Positions 32,983 to 42,919 of a stretch of 64,000 nucleotides of DNA are shown here, in pieces. Numbering within the stretch: the first letter of the stretch is position 1; the number at the start of each line of letters is the position of its first letter. The notes beneath the pieces were generated by a model that saw nothing but the letters and a program-made list of their open reading frames with translations, ran no database searches and was not told where the DNA came from. Position numbers and translations under genes: made by a program. Source of the DNA: Kiloniella majae (GTDB lineage: Bacteria > Pseudomonadota > Alphaproteobacteria > Kiloniellales > Kiloniellaceae); NCBI RefSeq assembly GCF_002118315.1, contig NZ_MTSZ01000004.1:186001-250000 (forward strand). The letters are read 5' to 3'.

Positions 32983-34802
32983 ACCTCCAGGAAGATATCC
33001 GCATAACGTTCGAGTTTTCGTTTGCCGACGCCCGGTACATTTGCCATATCACCGAGGTCAACCGGACGGGCCATAACCATTTCCAAAAGAGTCTTGTCGT
33101 TAAAGATCACATAGGGAGGTACACCCTGATCTTTGGCCAGTTCAAGGCGCTTTGCCCTCAAGGTCTGGAACAGTGCTTCGTCTTTTGGATCATCAATTGT
33201 TGCCGCTGGACCAAATGATTTTTTATAGTGGCTGCGGAGAGATGCACGGGTTTTCTTTGTTGGGTCTCGGCGGAAATGGACCGTTTTTTCGCCTCTTAAA
33301 ACCGGGCGGCAATCTTCGCCTAGTTGGAAAGACCCGTGCCCTTCCATATCCACTTTCAGATACCCCAGAGCAACAAGTTGGCGGAAGATGGACCGCCATT
33401 CCTGTTTCATAAACTCTGCGCCAATACCAAAAGTACTTAGTTGGTCGTGACCCAGCTTTTCAATGCGTTCTGTTTTTGCCCCCAAGAGAACATCAATCAC
33501 ATGTGCCGAGCCAAAAATCTGACCAGTACGATAGACGGTAGAGAGTGCTTTTTGTGCGGCTTCTGTGCCGTCGAAGCTCTCAACCGGAGTCAGGCATGTA
33601 TCGCAGTTACCACAGGGCTCAATGGGATTGTCATCAAAATATTCCAATAGTACTTGTCGGCGACAGCGGGTGGTTTCGCAAAAGCCCAATAAGGCTTCCA
33701 GCTTTCTGTTTTCAATCCGTTTTTGTGCTTCTGGTGCATCGGATTGTGACGCCATATGATAGAGTCGGGCGACGTCGTTCATGCTATAGATCATCCAGGC
33801 CTCTGCCGGAAGACCATCACGTCCTGCACGGCCAGTTTCCTGATAATAAGCTTCCAGGCTTTTGGGTAGATCGAGGTGGATAACGAAGCGAACATCGGGT
33901 TTGTCGATGCCCATGCCAAAGGCAACCGTGGCCACCATGATTACGGCATCTTCTTTGAGGAAACGATCCTGATTACCTGATCTGATGTCTTTGGAAAGGC
34001 CGGCGTGGTAGGGCAGGGCATTGAAGCCTCTTTCGCTCAAGGATTGAGCAATTTCTTCTACCTTGTTTCTGGACATGCAATAGATAATGCCGGACTGGCC
34101 AGAATGTTCGCGCTCTAACAGATCTGTCAGTTGTTTTTTAGGTGCAGCCTTTAAACCAATCTTGTAACGAATATTCGGTCGATCAAATCCAGCAACAAAT
34201 GCGCGGGCTTCGCTTAAATGGAGACGCTCTTTGATATCTTGTCTGGTTGGTCCGTCAGCGGTTGCGGTTAGGGCAACTCGGGGAACCCAGGGAAAGCGTT
34301 CCTTTAAGAGGCTGAGTTGCAGGTATTCCGGTCTGAAATCATGTCCCCATTGTGAAACACAGTGAGCTTCATCAATGGCAAAGAGTGACAGGTCGCATTG
34401 TTCTAACAGATTGAGGAAGCCATCGGTGAGAAGCTTTTCCGGTGCCACATAAACCATATCCAGTTCGCCGGATCGCATACCGCGTTCCGTGGCGAGTATT
34501 TCGCTATAGGGAAGTGTGGAGTTCAGGGCAGAAGCTTTGACCCCGAGCTGTTGAAGTGCCGTAACCTGATCCTGCATAAGGGCAATCAGAGGGGAGACAA
34601 CAACCGCAAGGCCGGGGCGACAGAGTGCGGGAATCTGATAGCACAGCGATTTACCGCCACCCGTTGGCATCAAGACAAGTGCATCGCCACCATCTATGAC
34701 ATGATCAATGACAGCTTCCTGGTCTCCACGAAAGCTATCGTAGCCAAAAATACGGCTAAGAATATCCTGGGCAGAAGGTATTTGAGGGGCGAGCGCATCC
34801 AT
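32964..34802 (-). CDS. recQ: ATP-dependent DNA helicase RecQ
   Basis: 612 aa from the ATG at 34802 (a TTG at 34838 would give 624 aa; neither has a strong ribosome site). It is a 3'-5' helicase for replication repair. Walker A GGGKS is at ~48-52 and DEAH at ~144-147, with the RecQ-specific [10 protein letters not shown] loop next. [19 protein letters not shown] and [10 protein letters not shown] form helicase motifs V-VI. The RecQ-Ct zinc site is seen in [12 protein letters not shown] and CGNCDTC, and the C-terminal HRDC domain in [24 protein letters not shown]. It is complete and ends in its own hairpin terminator. Confidence 0.96.
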   Translation of the reverse strand: MDALAPQIPSAQDILSRIFGYDSFRGDQEAVIDHVIDGGDALVLMPTGGGKSLCYQIPALCRPGLAVVVSPLIALMQDQVTALQQLGVKASALNSTLPYSEILATERGMRSGELDMVYVAPEKLLTDGFLNLLEQCDLSLFAIDEAHCVSQWGHDFRPEYLQLSLLKERFPWVPRVALTATADGPTRQDIKERLHLSEARAFVAGFDRPNIRYKIGLKAAPKKQLTDLLEREHSGQSGIIYCMSRNKVEEIAQSLSERGFNALPYHAGLSKDIRSGNQDRFLKEDAVIMVATVAFGMGIDKPDVRFVIHLDLPKSLEAYYQETGRAGRDGLPAEAWMIYSMNDVARLYHMASQSDAPEAQKRIENRKLEALLGFCETTRCRRQVLLEYFDDNPIEPCGNCDTCLTPVESFDGTEAAQKALSTVYRTGQIFGSAHVIDVLLGAKTERIEKLGHDQLSTFGIGAEFMKQEWRSIFRQLVALGYLKVDMEGHGSFQLGEDCRPVLRGEKTVHFRRDPTKKTRASLRSHYKKSFGPAATIDDPKDEALFQTLRAKRLELAKDQGVPPYVIFNDKTLLEMVMARPVDLGDMANVPGVGKRKLERYADIFLEVINENR

Positions 34803-34989
34803 GCTTGGCTTATAGCCAAGTCTTTCGTGGTCGGTCAAAAAGAGTTTGTTAAGAGATTGTCGAGTATTTTAGTGAGGTACTATGTTTTTCACGTGATCGT
34901 TGAGCTCTAAGTACAGATTAGTTTGTTGCCAATATACCATATAAATACGTATTTTTGCTTGCCAACGATAACATGTAAAGGATGCCGAC

Positions 34990-35400
34990 GTGTCTGGAAC
35001 AGGCCAGGAGACTTATGCGGATACCGAGCTTGCCGAGCTCTACCGGGCGGGGATGGAAGAAAATTTCTCTACTTTGGCTGGTATTCTAGAGGAAATTAAA
35101 AACAATCCGAAAGATGCATCTAGGGCGATGGATCAGGCCCGAAGTATTGTTCATAATATGAAGGGACAGGGTACCAGCTTTGGATTTCCCCTGATGACAC
35201 GTGTTAGTGACAGCTTCTATGAGTTGCTAAAGCATCAGGCCCAACAGAACGTGGTTCATCTATCGACCCCGAAACTTTATGAGGCGCATCTCAAGGCTTT
35301 ACAGTCCATTCTAAGCAATGAAATATCGGGTGAGGGTCCGGAAATATTTCAAGAGGTCGCTGCCTCGCTTAAAGAGAAGGTCGCGCAAATTATTCAGTAA
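34990..35400 (+). CDS. Orphan HPt domain protein (second copy)
   Basis: 136 aa from a GTG with AAGGA 8 bp upstream. The segment IVHNMKGQGTSFGFPLMT matches the HPt active helix, with the phospho-acceptor His55. It shares the HN-x-KGQ-xx-F-xx-PL core and overall length with the HPt protein at 8220, so the two are probably paralogs. No kinase or response regulator is adjacent. It is divergent from recQ and ends at a shared terminator. It likely shuttles phosphate between remote hybrid kinases and receivers. Confidence 0.78.
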   Translation: MSGTGQETYADTELAELYRAGMEENFSTLAGILEEIKNNPKDASRAMDQARSIVHNMKGQGTSFGFPLMTRVSDSFYELLKHQAQQNVVHLSTPKLYEAHLKALQSILSNEISGEGPEIFQEVAASLKEKVAQIIQ

Positions 35401-35430
35401 GTTGTTTGTGATTTACGAGTAGATATCAAA

Positions 35431-35459
35431 AAAGCCCGACGAAGTTATCGTCGGGCTTT
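35431..35459. terminator. Bidirectional terminator between HPt gene and BI-1 gene
   Basis: AAAGCCCGACGA-AGTTA-TCGTCGGGCTTT, a 12 bp perfect stem with T-run on the plus strand and A-run before it, so it can stop transcripts from both converging genes. Confidence 0.93.
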
Positions 35460-35484
35460 TTATTATGACTTATATCAGTATCGC

Positions 35485-36201
35485 TTATTCGCGGTTACCA
35501 AAAAGCTGTAGCAGGAACAGGAACATGTTCAGGAAGTTCAGGTACAGTGAAAGGGCACCCATAATAGATTTTTTCTGGGCAACTTCCGAATGGTCACTTT
35601 CCATATACATCAGTTTGATGCGCTGGGTATCGTAAGCAGTAAGGCCTGCAAAAATCAGAACACCAAGAATGGAAATGACAAAACTCAGACCTGAGGAAGC
35701 CAGGAAGATGTTAACGATACTGGCAATGACAATACCAATCAGACCGATAGTCAGGAAAGAGCCAAAAGCTGAAAGGTTTTTCTTGGTGGTATAACCAACA
35801 AGGCTCAGCCCAGCAAAAGATGCTGCCGTGATAAAGAACACACGGACGATGGACTCACCTGTGTAAGCAATAAAGATGTAGGAGATCGAGACCCCCATCA
35901 ACACCGAAAAGACCCAGAAAAGAAGCTGGGCTGTAGAAGCGGCCAGAGCGTGGATACGGGCGCTTAGGAAGAATACCATTCCCAATGGGGCCAACATTAC
36001 AACCCATTTAAGCGGGGTGCCATAAACGAGTTGTAAGAGTTCTGGGCTCTGGGATACGCCGAAAGCAGCAAGTCCGGTAATGAGCAGGGCAATTGACATA
36101 TAGTTGTATACGCCAAGCATGTATTTGCGCAGACCAGCATCAATGTCGGCCGCTGTTGCTTGGCCATATCCAACACTGCGTTGTGTGGAACGGTCGATCA
36201 T
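35485..36201 (-). CDS. Bax inhibitor-1/YccA-family membrane protein
   Basis: 238 aa with seven hydrophobic helices. After a short cytosolic N-terminus it has KYMLGVYNYMSIALLITGLAAFG. The family landmarks are RIHALAASTAQLLFWVFS, GLTAYDTQRIK (with the pH-sensing Asp) and the end ALSLYLNFLNMFLFLLQL. Bacterial homologs form pH-sensitive Ca2+ leak channels or quality-control adaptors. It lies downstream of the FtsX-like permease on the same strand, 113 bp apart. Confidence 0.95.
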   Translation of the reverse strand: MIDRSTQRSVGYGQATAADIDAGLRKYMLGVYNYMSIALLITGLAAFGVSQSPELLQLVYGTPLKWVVMLAPLGMVFFLSARIHALAASTAQLLFWVFSVLMGVSISYIFIAYTGESIVRVFFITAASFAGLSLVGYTTKKNLSAFGSFLTIGLIGIVIASIVNIFLASSGLSFVISILGVLIFAGLTAYDTQRIKLMYMESDHSEVAQKKSIMGALSLYLNFLNMFLFLLQLFGNRE

Positions 36202-36314
36202 AAGAAACCTCGTTTCGTATTTACGTAAAAGCTGACCCTAATATTGGGTCTTGTTGTTTAAAAATCAACAATAATCGGGTTTTTTAGTCGGATATTATTC
36301 CTTCTACCGAAAAT

Positions 36315-38849
36315 TTATTCATTTCGTAACAATGCAGCGGGGCGTTGTCGCAGTGCACTCCACGTTCCGGCATAGCCACAAATCAGTGTTGCTAGCAGAG
36401 CCAGCAAGGGAGTGAAGAGAACAACTTCGGTAAGTAAGGTGAACTCAAGGCGAAGGATATAGACCGTAATTGCCCAGGAAGCCGCAGCACCAATGACAAC
36501 AGCAACCATGGCTGAAATCAGACCTAACATACCAAACTCCAAAAAGAAGGTTGCTGCAAGGGATCGTCTGCTGGCACCCAGTACCTTCAAGACAATCGAA
36601 TCGTATACCCGGCGGCGATGTCCCGCGGCAACGGCACCCCCAAGCACAAGGGTTCCTGCGAGCAGTGCCACAACAGCAATAACAGAAAGCGCAAGTGCTA
36701 CGTGACTGAGTAGTTCGGTCGCGGCCTCGAGTGCTTCTTTTACACGGATGGATGAGACGTTTGAAAATTGATCTGTGACTTTGATTTCCAGTGCGTCTTC
36801 TATTTCAGGCAGAGCCTTAACTGTGGCGATGTGTGTTTGTGGTGCTTTGGACATCAGACCGGGAGAGAAAACCATTACAAAGTTGATTTCCAACCCGCCC
36901 CAGTCGATTTTCCTCAAATTTGCGATCTCGACATCAATAGGACGCCCCAGCAAGTTGATTGTCAAACTGTCGCCAATGGTAAGCCCCAGTCCTTTCGCAA
37001 CAGCCTGATCAAGAGATACCAACGGTTTGCCGTTATAATCTTCGGGCCACCAGTCTCCATGAACGAGTTTGGTATTCTGAGGCATTTCGGCGGACCATGT
37101 CAGACCGCGATCACTGCGAAAGACCCATTTGATTTCACTTGGAATCTCTAGTTCTGAAGGCGGAGTGCCATTTACGGCTGTAATCCTGCCCCGCATCATG
37201 GGCACGCGTCGTAGCTCGTTAACACCAGCTGTGTTTTGAACGAGCTTATCAAAATCTTCGACCTGCTGAGGCTGAATATCAATGAAGTAAAAACCCGGTG
37301 CTTCTTCGGGCAGGCTTTGTGTTACGGCCTGCCGGACATTCCCCTCTAATAGCGCGACGATGACAAGAACGGTAAGTCCCAGTCCCATGGACAGGATAAC
37401 GCTTGTTGTTGGTGCACCTGGTCGATGAAGGTTCGCAATCGCTGTACGGAGGGCTGGGTGGGTTGCCCGGGGTAGAAATTTAGTCAGCTTGGTTATGAGC
37501 CATCCAACGCAGTTATAAATAGCGAAGGTACTGATTGCACCAACAATAAAGAAACCGGCAATTTTAGGATTACTGGCAAAGGTAATCGCCGTCAGTGCCA
37601 GAAGGATGGCGCTAAAAGTTAAGGCGACCATTGCCTTAGGCGTCGGACGCCCGGTAATAGGAGATGTTAAATCTCTGAAAAGCCGCGCAGGAGAAGTTTT
37701 TCCCGCTTTTGACAGCGACCAGATTGAGAAGGTGAATGCGGTGAGGAAGCCGAAAGCCGCTGCCAGTAAAAGAGGTTCGGCATAAAATTGTGCAGCAATT
37801 TCCCAGCCAAGAATGTCTTTGGCAAAGGCGCTGGCAATAAATGGAGCCGATGCGCCAGCTATCAAGCCTGTAATGGTACCAATCAGCGTGAGGAAAAGTA
37901 TTTGAATCAGATAGATTTGGAAAATTAATCTGGAGGGTGCTCCAAGACATTTTAATGTAGCGACTACACCGACTTTGCTGTCCATAAAGCTTTTCACCGC
38001 ATTTGCGATGCCAACACCGCCAACAAGTAGCGTTGCCAAGCCTATAAGTGTCAGATACATGCCCAGCACATCAATGAATTGACTGATACGCGGTGCGGCC
38101 TTTTCCGAGCTTCTAATCCGCCAACCTGCTTCTGGGAAGGTTGTGGTAATGGTTTCCTGAAAAGCTTTGAGATCTGTTTCGATGGGCAAAGCCAAACGAT
38201 AATCGTACCGAACCATACTGCCGGGTTGAATAAGACCTGTACCTTCAAGACTATCCCCGGACACCATGACCGTTGGCCCGTAGGTAAAGGCGCGCGTTGA
38301 AAGGTCTGGCTCTTTTATAAGTGAAGCGCGTATTTCATAGTGCCCATTGCCGACAACGATCTGATCGCCTACTTCAAGGTTGAGCTTTCGCAAAAGGTTT
38401 GGGGCGAGAACAGTGCCCCAGCCTTTATCGGTTTTTGTCAGAGCGTCCGAGAGCGGTATATTGGGTTCAAGGATGACATCGCCATAAAGAGGATACACGT
38501 CATCAACTGCACGTAGCTCGATCAGAGTTCGTTTGCCGCCTTCAACCGCCTGTTTTCCCATGGTGCGCATTTCACGGACAAGAGAAATTTCCCCTTTGTC
38601 CTGAAGCCAGTTTAGTTGTGCGTCCGAGGCTGTCCTATGAACCAGGTTAAGCGCGATGTCACCCCCCAAGAGGTTACGCCCATCATTGCGCAGCCCCTGT
38701 TCAATGGATGCGGATATTGAACCAACGGCGGCAATGGCAGCTACGCCTAAAAACAAACAGGCCAGAAAGATACGAAAGCCTTTTATGCCACCGCGGAGTT
38801 CGCGAAAGGCATAACTGGCAGCAAGAGAGAAAGGTAAGCGTTTTGACAT
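36315..38849 (-). CDS. FtsX-like ABC transporter permease (YbbP-type)
   Basis: 844 aa when started at the ATG at 38849 (MSKRLPFSLAASYAFRELRGG), 5 bp after the ATPase stop; longer in-frame starts would overlap the ATPase gene. It is a duplicated FtsX/MacB-type permease with about ten membrane helices. Two large periplasmic segments (~60-260 and ~500-690) lie between helix bundles (GLATLLVGGVGIANAVKSF; VIAVVALLAGTLVLGGA). Together with the ATPase upstream it forms a YbbA-YbbP-like exporter. In E. coli ybbAP sits beside tesA, and tesA is divergent here, so the association is conserved. Substrate unproven, possibly lipid-related. Confidence 0.93.
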   Translation of the reverse strand: MSKRLPFSLAASYAFRELRGGIKGFRIFLACLFLGVAAIAAVGSISASIEQGLRNDGRNLLGGDIALNLVHRTASDAQLNWLQDKGEISLVREMRTMGKQAVEGGKRTLIELRAVDDVYPLYGDVILEPNIPLSDALTKTDKGWGTVLAPNLLRKLNLEVGDQIVVGNGHYEIRASLIKEPDLSTRAFTYGPTVMVSGDSLEGTGLIQPGSMVRYDYRLALPIETDLKAFQETITTTFPEAGWRIRSSEKAAPRISQFIDVLGMYLTLIGLATLLVGGVGIANAVKSFMDSKVGVVATLKCLGAPSRLIFQIYLIQILFLTLIGTITGLIAGASAPFIASAFAKDILGWEIAAQFYAEPLLLAAAFGFLTAFTFSIWSLSKAGKTSPARLFRDLTSPITGRPTPKAMVALTFSAILLALTAITFASNPKIAGFFIVGAISTFAIYNCVGWLITKLTKFLPRATHPALRTAIANLHRPGAPTTSVILSMGLGLTVLVIVALLEGNVRQAVTQSLPEEAPGFYFIDIQPQQVEDFDKLVQNTAGVNELRRVPMMRGRITAVNGTPPSELEIPSEIKWVFRSDRGLTWSAEMPQNTKLVHGDWWPEDYNGKPLVSLDQAVAKGLGLTIGDSLTINLLGRPIDVEIANLRKIDWGGLEINFVMVFSPGLMSKAPQTHIATVKALPEIEDALEIKVTDQFSNVSSIRVKEALEAATELLSHVALALSVIAVVALLAGTLVLGGAVAAGHRRRVYDSIVLKVLGASRRSLAATFFLEFGMLGLISAMVAVVIGAAASWAITVYILRLEFTLLTEVVLFTPLLALLATLICGYAGTWSALRQRPAALLRNE

Positions 38850-38854
38850 AACAA

Positions 38855-39589
38855 TCAGCCCTGTGACGCCATAGTTGGTGTGGCATCCTTGGCCGTTGAT
38901 CGGGTGGTTTCTTCTTCTAGCTGTCCATCCTGAAGCGTGATTGTTCGGTTGCACATTGCCGCTAGTCGCGGATCATGGGTGATGAGAATCAGGGTCGTGT
39001 CATGATCTTTTTGTAGCTTGAAGAGAAGTTCAATAACCATTTCCCCAGTTGTGCTATCAAGGTTGCCTGTGGGTTCATCGGCCAGCAGAATTTTGGGCTC
39101 AGCAGCAAAGGCCCGGGCAAGAGCCACTCTTTGTTGTTCGCCGCCGGAAAGTTGCCCGGGGAAATGATCCAGTCTGTGACCCAATCCCACAGCTTCGAGC
39201 CTTTCCTTTGCACGTTTTAGCGCATCAGGCTTGCGCGCGAATTCCAGAGGAACAGCAACGTTTTCCAGAGCCGTCATTGTTGGAATGAGATGAAAATCCT
39301 GAAAAACAATGCCGACGGCGTCTCTGCGAAAACGTGCGAGGGCGTCTTCGTCCATCTTTCCCAGATCATGCCCGTCAATTTCAACACTACCGGATGTTGC
39401 CGCTTCAAGGCCCGCCATCAACATCATCATTGAGGATTTTCCAGCACCAGATGGCCCGACCACAGAGACGGTTTCTCCTTTGTCTATATGCAGGTTGATA
39501 TCTTTGAGAATATCAACTTTTCCGGCCAATGAGCTCAAGGTCAGATTGACATTGGAAAGACATACAAGATTTTTTGAGCCCGAGGTCAT
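38855..39589 (-). CDS. ABC transporter ATP-binding protein (YbbA/LolD-like)
   Basis: 244 aa. Walker A is GPSGAGKSS, the signature [15 protein letters not shown], Walker [13 protein letters not shown] and the switch ITHDPRL. The extended signature and [14 protein letters not shown] match MacB/LolD-type ATPases. It pairs with the permease immediately downstream (5 bp gap) and is divergent from tesA. Confidence 0.95.
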   Translation of the reverse strand: MTSGSKNLVCLSNVNLTLSSLAGKVDILKDINLHIDKGETVSVVGPSGAGKSSMMMLMAGLEAATSGSVEIDGHDLGKMDEDALARFRRDAVGIVFQDFHLIPTMTALENVAVPLEFARKPDALKRAKERLEAVGLGHRLDHFPGQLSGGEQQRVALARAFAAEPKILLADEPTGNLDSTTGEMVIELLFKLQKDHDTTLILITHDPRLAAMCNRTITLQDGQLEEETTRSTAKDATPTMASQG

Positions 39590-39876
39590 GATAAGAAAGA
39601 CTTTCTCTGCATTGTCATAAAGCTTTGATCAGAAACCTATATGGTAGTGGATATCAGGATTTCAATCATTGAGATAATTTGTACTCGATTTCCATAGGTT
39701 AAAGAACTGTTATAAAATGATAATGTTGAAAATGACCTGCAAAAGCTTAAAAAGCAAAATTACAGGAAAATAGTCAGGATATCGTGAACAAGGCTTGTTC
39801 CTTTAAGATATCGAACATATTTCAGAGTATAGTATGTAATGGTAGTTGCTTTTATTGGAAATGATTGATCCTATAG

Positions 39877-40527
39877 ATGATGATTAAATTTCTTTGCAGA
39901 CGTTTATTCCGTCTCGTTCCCTATTTCTTTATTACTCTTTTACCCGCCAATTTATCCTATGCAGAAACGCCTGTTAAACTTCTGGCTTTTGGGGATAGTC
40001 TGACCCATGGTTATGGGTTGGAGGCGGGGGATACTTTTCCTGAACGCTTACAGGTTGCTTTGAGCGAGGCCGGATATAATGTCACAGTTATCAATGGGGG
40101 GAACTCTGGCGATACTTCAGCATCAGGTCGATCACGTCTGGATTGGGCCCTGTTGGATGAAGCACAGGTCGTTATTGTTGAACTTGGCGCAAACGATGGA
40201 CTGAGAGGGTTGGAGCCGTCGCAAACCCGAGAAAATCTTAGTCAAATTATTGCCGGGTTCAAAAGTTCAGGGGCCAGAGTGCTTTTGACCGGAATGCAGG
40301 CCCCGAGGAACCTGGGCACTGAATACGTAGCTGATTTTGACAATATTTATCCGGAGTTGGCAGAAGAATATAACGTTGCCTTTTACCCTTTCTTTCTGGA
40401 AGGGGTGGCGCTTGACCCCACATTGAATCAGGCTGATGGTATCCATCCAAATCGGCAGGGTGTGGATTTAATTGTTCAGAATATCTTACCTTATCTTGAG
40501 CCTTTGCTTGAGGAAGGGAAAGAATGA
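39877..40527 (+). CDS. tesA: Periplasmic arylesterase/thioesterase TesA (SGNH/GDSL hydrolase)
   Basis: 216 aa. It starts with a basic-hydrophobic signal (RRLFRLVPYFFITLLPANLSYA), so it is exported. Block I is LLAFGDSLTHGYGL with the catalytic serine, the block II Gly is in GGNSGDTS, block III is ELGANDGLRGL (Asn), and the catalytic Asp/His pair is in GIHPNRQG, seen as DGIHPN. This is multifunctional esterase/lysophospholipase TesA. Divergent from the ybbA-ybbP-like exporter, as in many proteobacteria. The next gene, FIST, overlaps its stop. Confidence 0.95.
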   Translation: MMIKFLCRRLFRLVPYFFITLLPANLSYAETPVKLLAFGDSLTHGYGLEAGDTFPERLQVALSEAGYNVTVINGGNSGDTSASGRSRLDWALLDEAQVVIVELGANDGLRGLEPSQTRENLSQIIAGFKSSGARVLLTGMQAPRNLGTEYVADFDNIYPELAEEYNVAFYPFFLEGVALDPTLNQADGIHPNRQGVDLIVQNILPYLEPLLEEGKE

Positions 40528-41702
40528 ATATGATGCAGGAAGCTCCGAGATTTAAGGCAGCTTTTTCTTCTTCGCCGGATTGGTCGAAAGCCTGTGCAGA
40601 GATTCTGAATGGCTTGGGTGATCTGCCACCAGAAGCGAATTTGGGTTGCATCTATGTCACGGATGTCTTCGCGGATGACTTGTCGAGTATTTTGACTTTT
40701 TTAAAGACAAAAACAGGCCTTGATAACTGGACAGGAACAGTTGGGATCGGGATTGGAGCAAATGCGGCAAATCAACTCGGTCGTTTTTCTGCCGTAGAAC
40801 TATATGACGAACCGGGCGTAAGCGTTATGGTCAGTTCGTTTCCATCCGGTTCGTTCCAGGTGTTTGAATCAGGGCAAATGGAAACGGACGAAGGTATCAA
40901 GCTTGCCGTAACTGGTGAAGGTGTTGAAAAGTGGCTTGAGACAAACACACCTTATCTCGGGTTGATTCATGGTGATCCACGCCACTATGATCTTCCTTTG
41001 CAGATTTCTTCTCTTTCAGCAGGACTAGAGACCTATCTTGTCGGGGGCTTAACTTCTTCACGTGGCGAGTTGCCACAAATAGCCAATCACATAACGGATT
41101 GTCCTTTATCTGGCGTTTTCTTCAATGATTCCATTCCTGCGGTCACGGGACTAACCCAAGGCTGTACCCCGATAGGCCCAAAGAGGACTATTACATCAGC
41201 GGACGAACAGCAGATCTATACAATTGATGGACGCCCTGCGCTGGATGTCCTCAAAGAAGATATCGGAGAACTTTTGTCACGGGATCTGAGTAAGATTGGT
41301 GGCTACATTTTTGTCGGATTTCCGGTTGAAGGCAGCGATAGTGATGACTATCTGGTACGGAACCTGATGAGTATTGATACCAGCGATGGTTCCCTAAACA
41401 TTACGGAAGAAGTGATGGCAGGACAGCCGGTCTTTTTTTGTCGACGGGATAATGAGGCGGCCCGAAAAGATCTCAATCGTTTGCTGGATGATATGCGCGC
41501 ACGTTTACCGCGCTCTCCCAAAGCAGGGCTGTATTATTCATGCTTGGGGAGAGGGCAGGCACTATTTGGACCCAATTCAGAAGAGCTCAATATCCTGCGC
41601 CAGGAATTCGGGGATATGCCGTTGGTGGGATTTTATGCCAACGGTGAAATATCCCACGATCGATTGTATGGCTATACCGGGGTTTTGACGCTTTTTTATT
41701 AA
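40524..41702 (+). CDS. FIST-domain protein (FIST_N and FIST_C)
   Basis: 392 aa. The N-terminal half (FKAAFSSSPDWSKACAEI..., WTGTVGIGIGANAANQLGRF) is FIST_N. The C-terminal half, ending FYANGEISHDRLYGYTGVLTLFY, is FIST_C; this 'G.y..GEi....l.g.t.vl..l' end is diagnostic. FIST domains sense small ligands, possibly amino acids, and often sit beside kinases or cyclases. Here the start codon lies inside the tesA stop (ATGA), so it is translationally coupled to an esterase instead. No attached output domain. Confidence 0.88.
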   Translation: MNMMQEAPRFKAAFSSSPDWSKACAEILNGLGDLPPEANLGCIYVTDVFADDLSSILTFLKTKTGLDNWTGTVGIGIGANAANQLGRFSAVELYDEPGVSVMVSSFPSGSFQVFESGQMETDEGIKLAVTGEGVEKWLETNTPYLGLIHGDPRHYDLPLQISSLSAGLETYLVGGLTSSRGELPQIANHITDCPLSGVFFNDSIPAVTGLTQGCTPIGPKRTITSADEQQIYTIDGRPALDVLKEDIGELLSRDLSKIGGYIFVGFPVEGSDSDDYLVRNLMSIDTSDGSLNITEEVMAGQPVFFCRRDNEAARKDLNRLLDDMRARLPRSPKAGLYYSCLGRGQALFGPNSEELNILRQEFGDMPLVGFYANGEISHDRLYGYTGVLTLFY

Positions 41703-41718
41703 AGCTATTGAGGACGTG

Positions 41719-42759
41719 ATGAAATATACAAAGCTTGGCCGCACAGATATTAAGGTCAGTGAAATTTGCCTGGGGACGATGACCTGGGGAGAGCAGAATA
41801 CACAGGCTGAAGCCTTTGAGCAGATGAACTATGCGCTGGAGAAGGGGGTTAATTTTTTTGATACCGCTGAGATCTATGCAGTGCCACCAAAGGCAGAGAC
41901 CTATGGCCGTACAGAAGAAATAATCGGGAATTGGTTTCGGGAGAGCGGCAATCGAGAGAAAGTCGTCCTTGCATCAAAAGTGGCAGGTCCAAGTGCCGCG
42001 CAAACCTATATTCGGGGAGAAGTCTCGCGATTTAATCGAAAACACATTGTTGAAGCGCTTGATAACTCGCTCCGCCGGCTCCAGACAGATTATATTGATC
42101 TTTATCAGCTTCATTGGCCGGATCGAAATACCAATATTTTTGGCCAGCTTGGTTTTGAATACCGGGATCAGGAGCAAATTACTCAACCGGAAGAAACTCT
42201 GAGTGTACTCGATGAGTTGGTTAAGGCTGGTAAGATTCGACACGTAGGGCTTTCCAATGAAACGCCATGGGGAACGATGCAGTTCTTGAAACTTGCCGAA
42301 GAAGGGCGAGGGCCGCGTATGGCCTCTATTCAAAATCCCTATAGCCTTTTGAATAGAAGCTTTGAAGTTGGTCTTGCCGAAATTTCCATGCGAGAAGATA
42401 TTGGTTTGCTTCCTTACGCGCCGTTGGGTGCAGGTAGTTTGACGGGTAAATATCTTGGCGGGGCACGGCCAGAAGGTGCCCGGATGACACTTTTCCCGGA
42501 TAATACGCGGTACATGGGCGAAAGAGGGCAAGCGGCTATTGCTGATTATATAGATCTGGCTGAAAGGTACCGTCTTGACCCTGCACAGATGGCTTTGGCT
42601 TTTGTACGCTCACGCCCCTTTGTGACTGCGCCGATTATCGGAGCCACAAAGATGGCACAATTGAAGGTAAATATTGAATCAGCTGAACTTGATCTTTCAG
42701 AAGAGGTTTTAACGGAAATTGAAGAGCTGGGGCGTAAACACACAATACCCTGTCCATAA
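41719..42759 (+). CDS. Aldo/keto reductase (Tas/YajO-like)
   Basis: 346 aa from the ATG at 41719, with AGGA 4 bp upstream. It is an NADPH-dependent (alpha/beta)8-barrel reductase. KYTKLGRTDIKVSEICLGTMTWG opens the barrel. NFFDTAEIYAV gives the catalytic Asp and Tyr, VVLASKVAGP supplies the Lys, and LYQLHWPDR the His. APIIGATKM binds the cofactor phosphate region. The long insert with the Tas-type start and the length (~346) suggest the Tas subgroup. Substrate unknown. Confidence 0.93.
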   Translation: MKYTKLGRTDIKVSEICLGTMTWGEQNTQAEAFEQMNYALEKGVNFFDTAEIYAVPPKAETYGRTEEIIGNWFRESGNREKVVLASKVAGPSAAQTYIRGEVSRFNRKHIVEALDNSLRRLQTDYIDLYQLHWPDRNTNIFGQLGFEYRDQEQITQPEETLSVLDELVKAGKIRHVGLSNETPWGTMQFLKLAEEGRGPRMASIQNPYSLLNRSFEVGLAEISMREDIGLLPYAPLGAGSLTGKYLGGARPEGARMTLFPDNTRYMGERGQAAIADYIDLAERYRLDPAQMALAFVRSRPFVTAPIIGATKMAQLKVNIESAELDLSEEVLTEIEELGRKHTIPCP

Positions 42760-42919
42760 ATGATGAGGTTCATTAATGGCGGTTATTTTGTTAAGCCTGT
42801 AATTTTGAAGTAAGAATTTAATATAGAGCCAACATCGTTGTTGAAACTCTTTTAAGAGTAGACCTTTAAAATCAGGGTGTTACAGCAACGGTTTTGCTAT
42901 TTGTTTACAGGAGGTACCC

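Noticed and set aside
36234-36271. Pair of short inverted repeats (GACCC/GGGTC and TTGTTG/CAACAA) between the permease and BI-1 genes
   Set aside because: Stems of 5-6 bp with no T-run on the minus strand; too weak to call a terminator.
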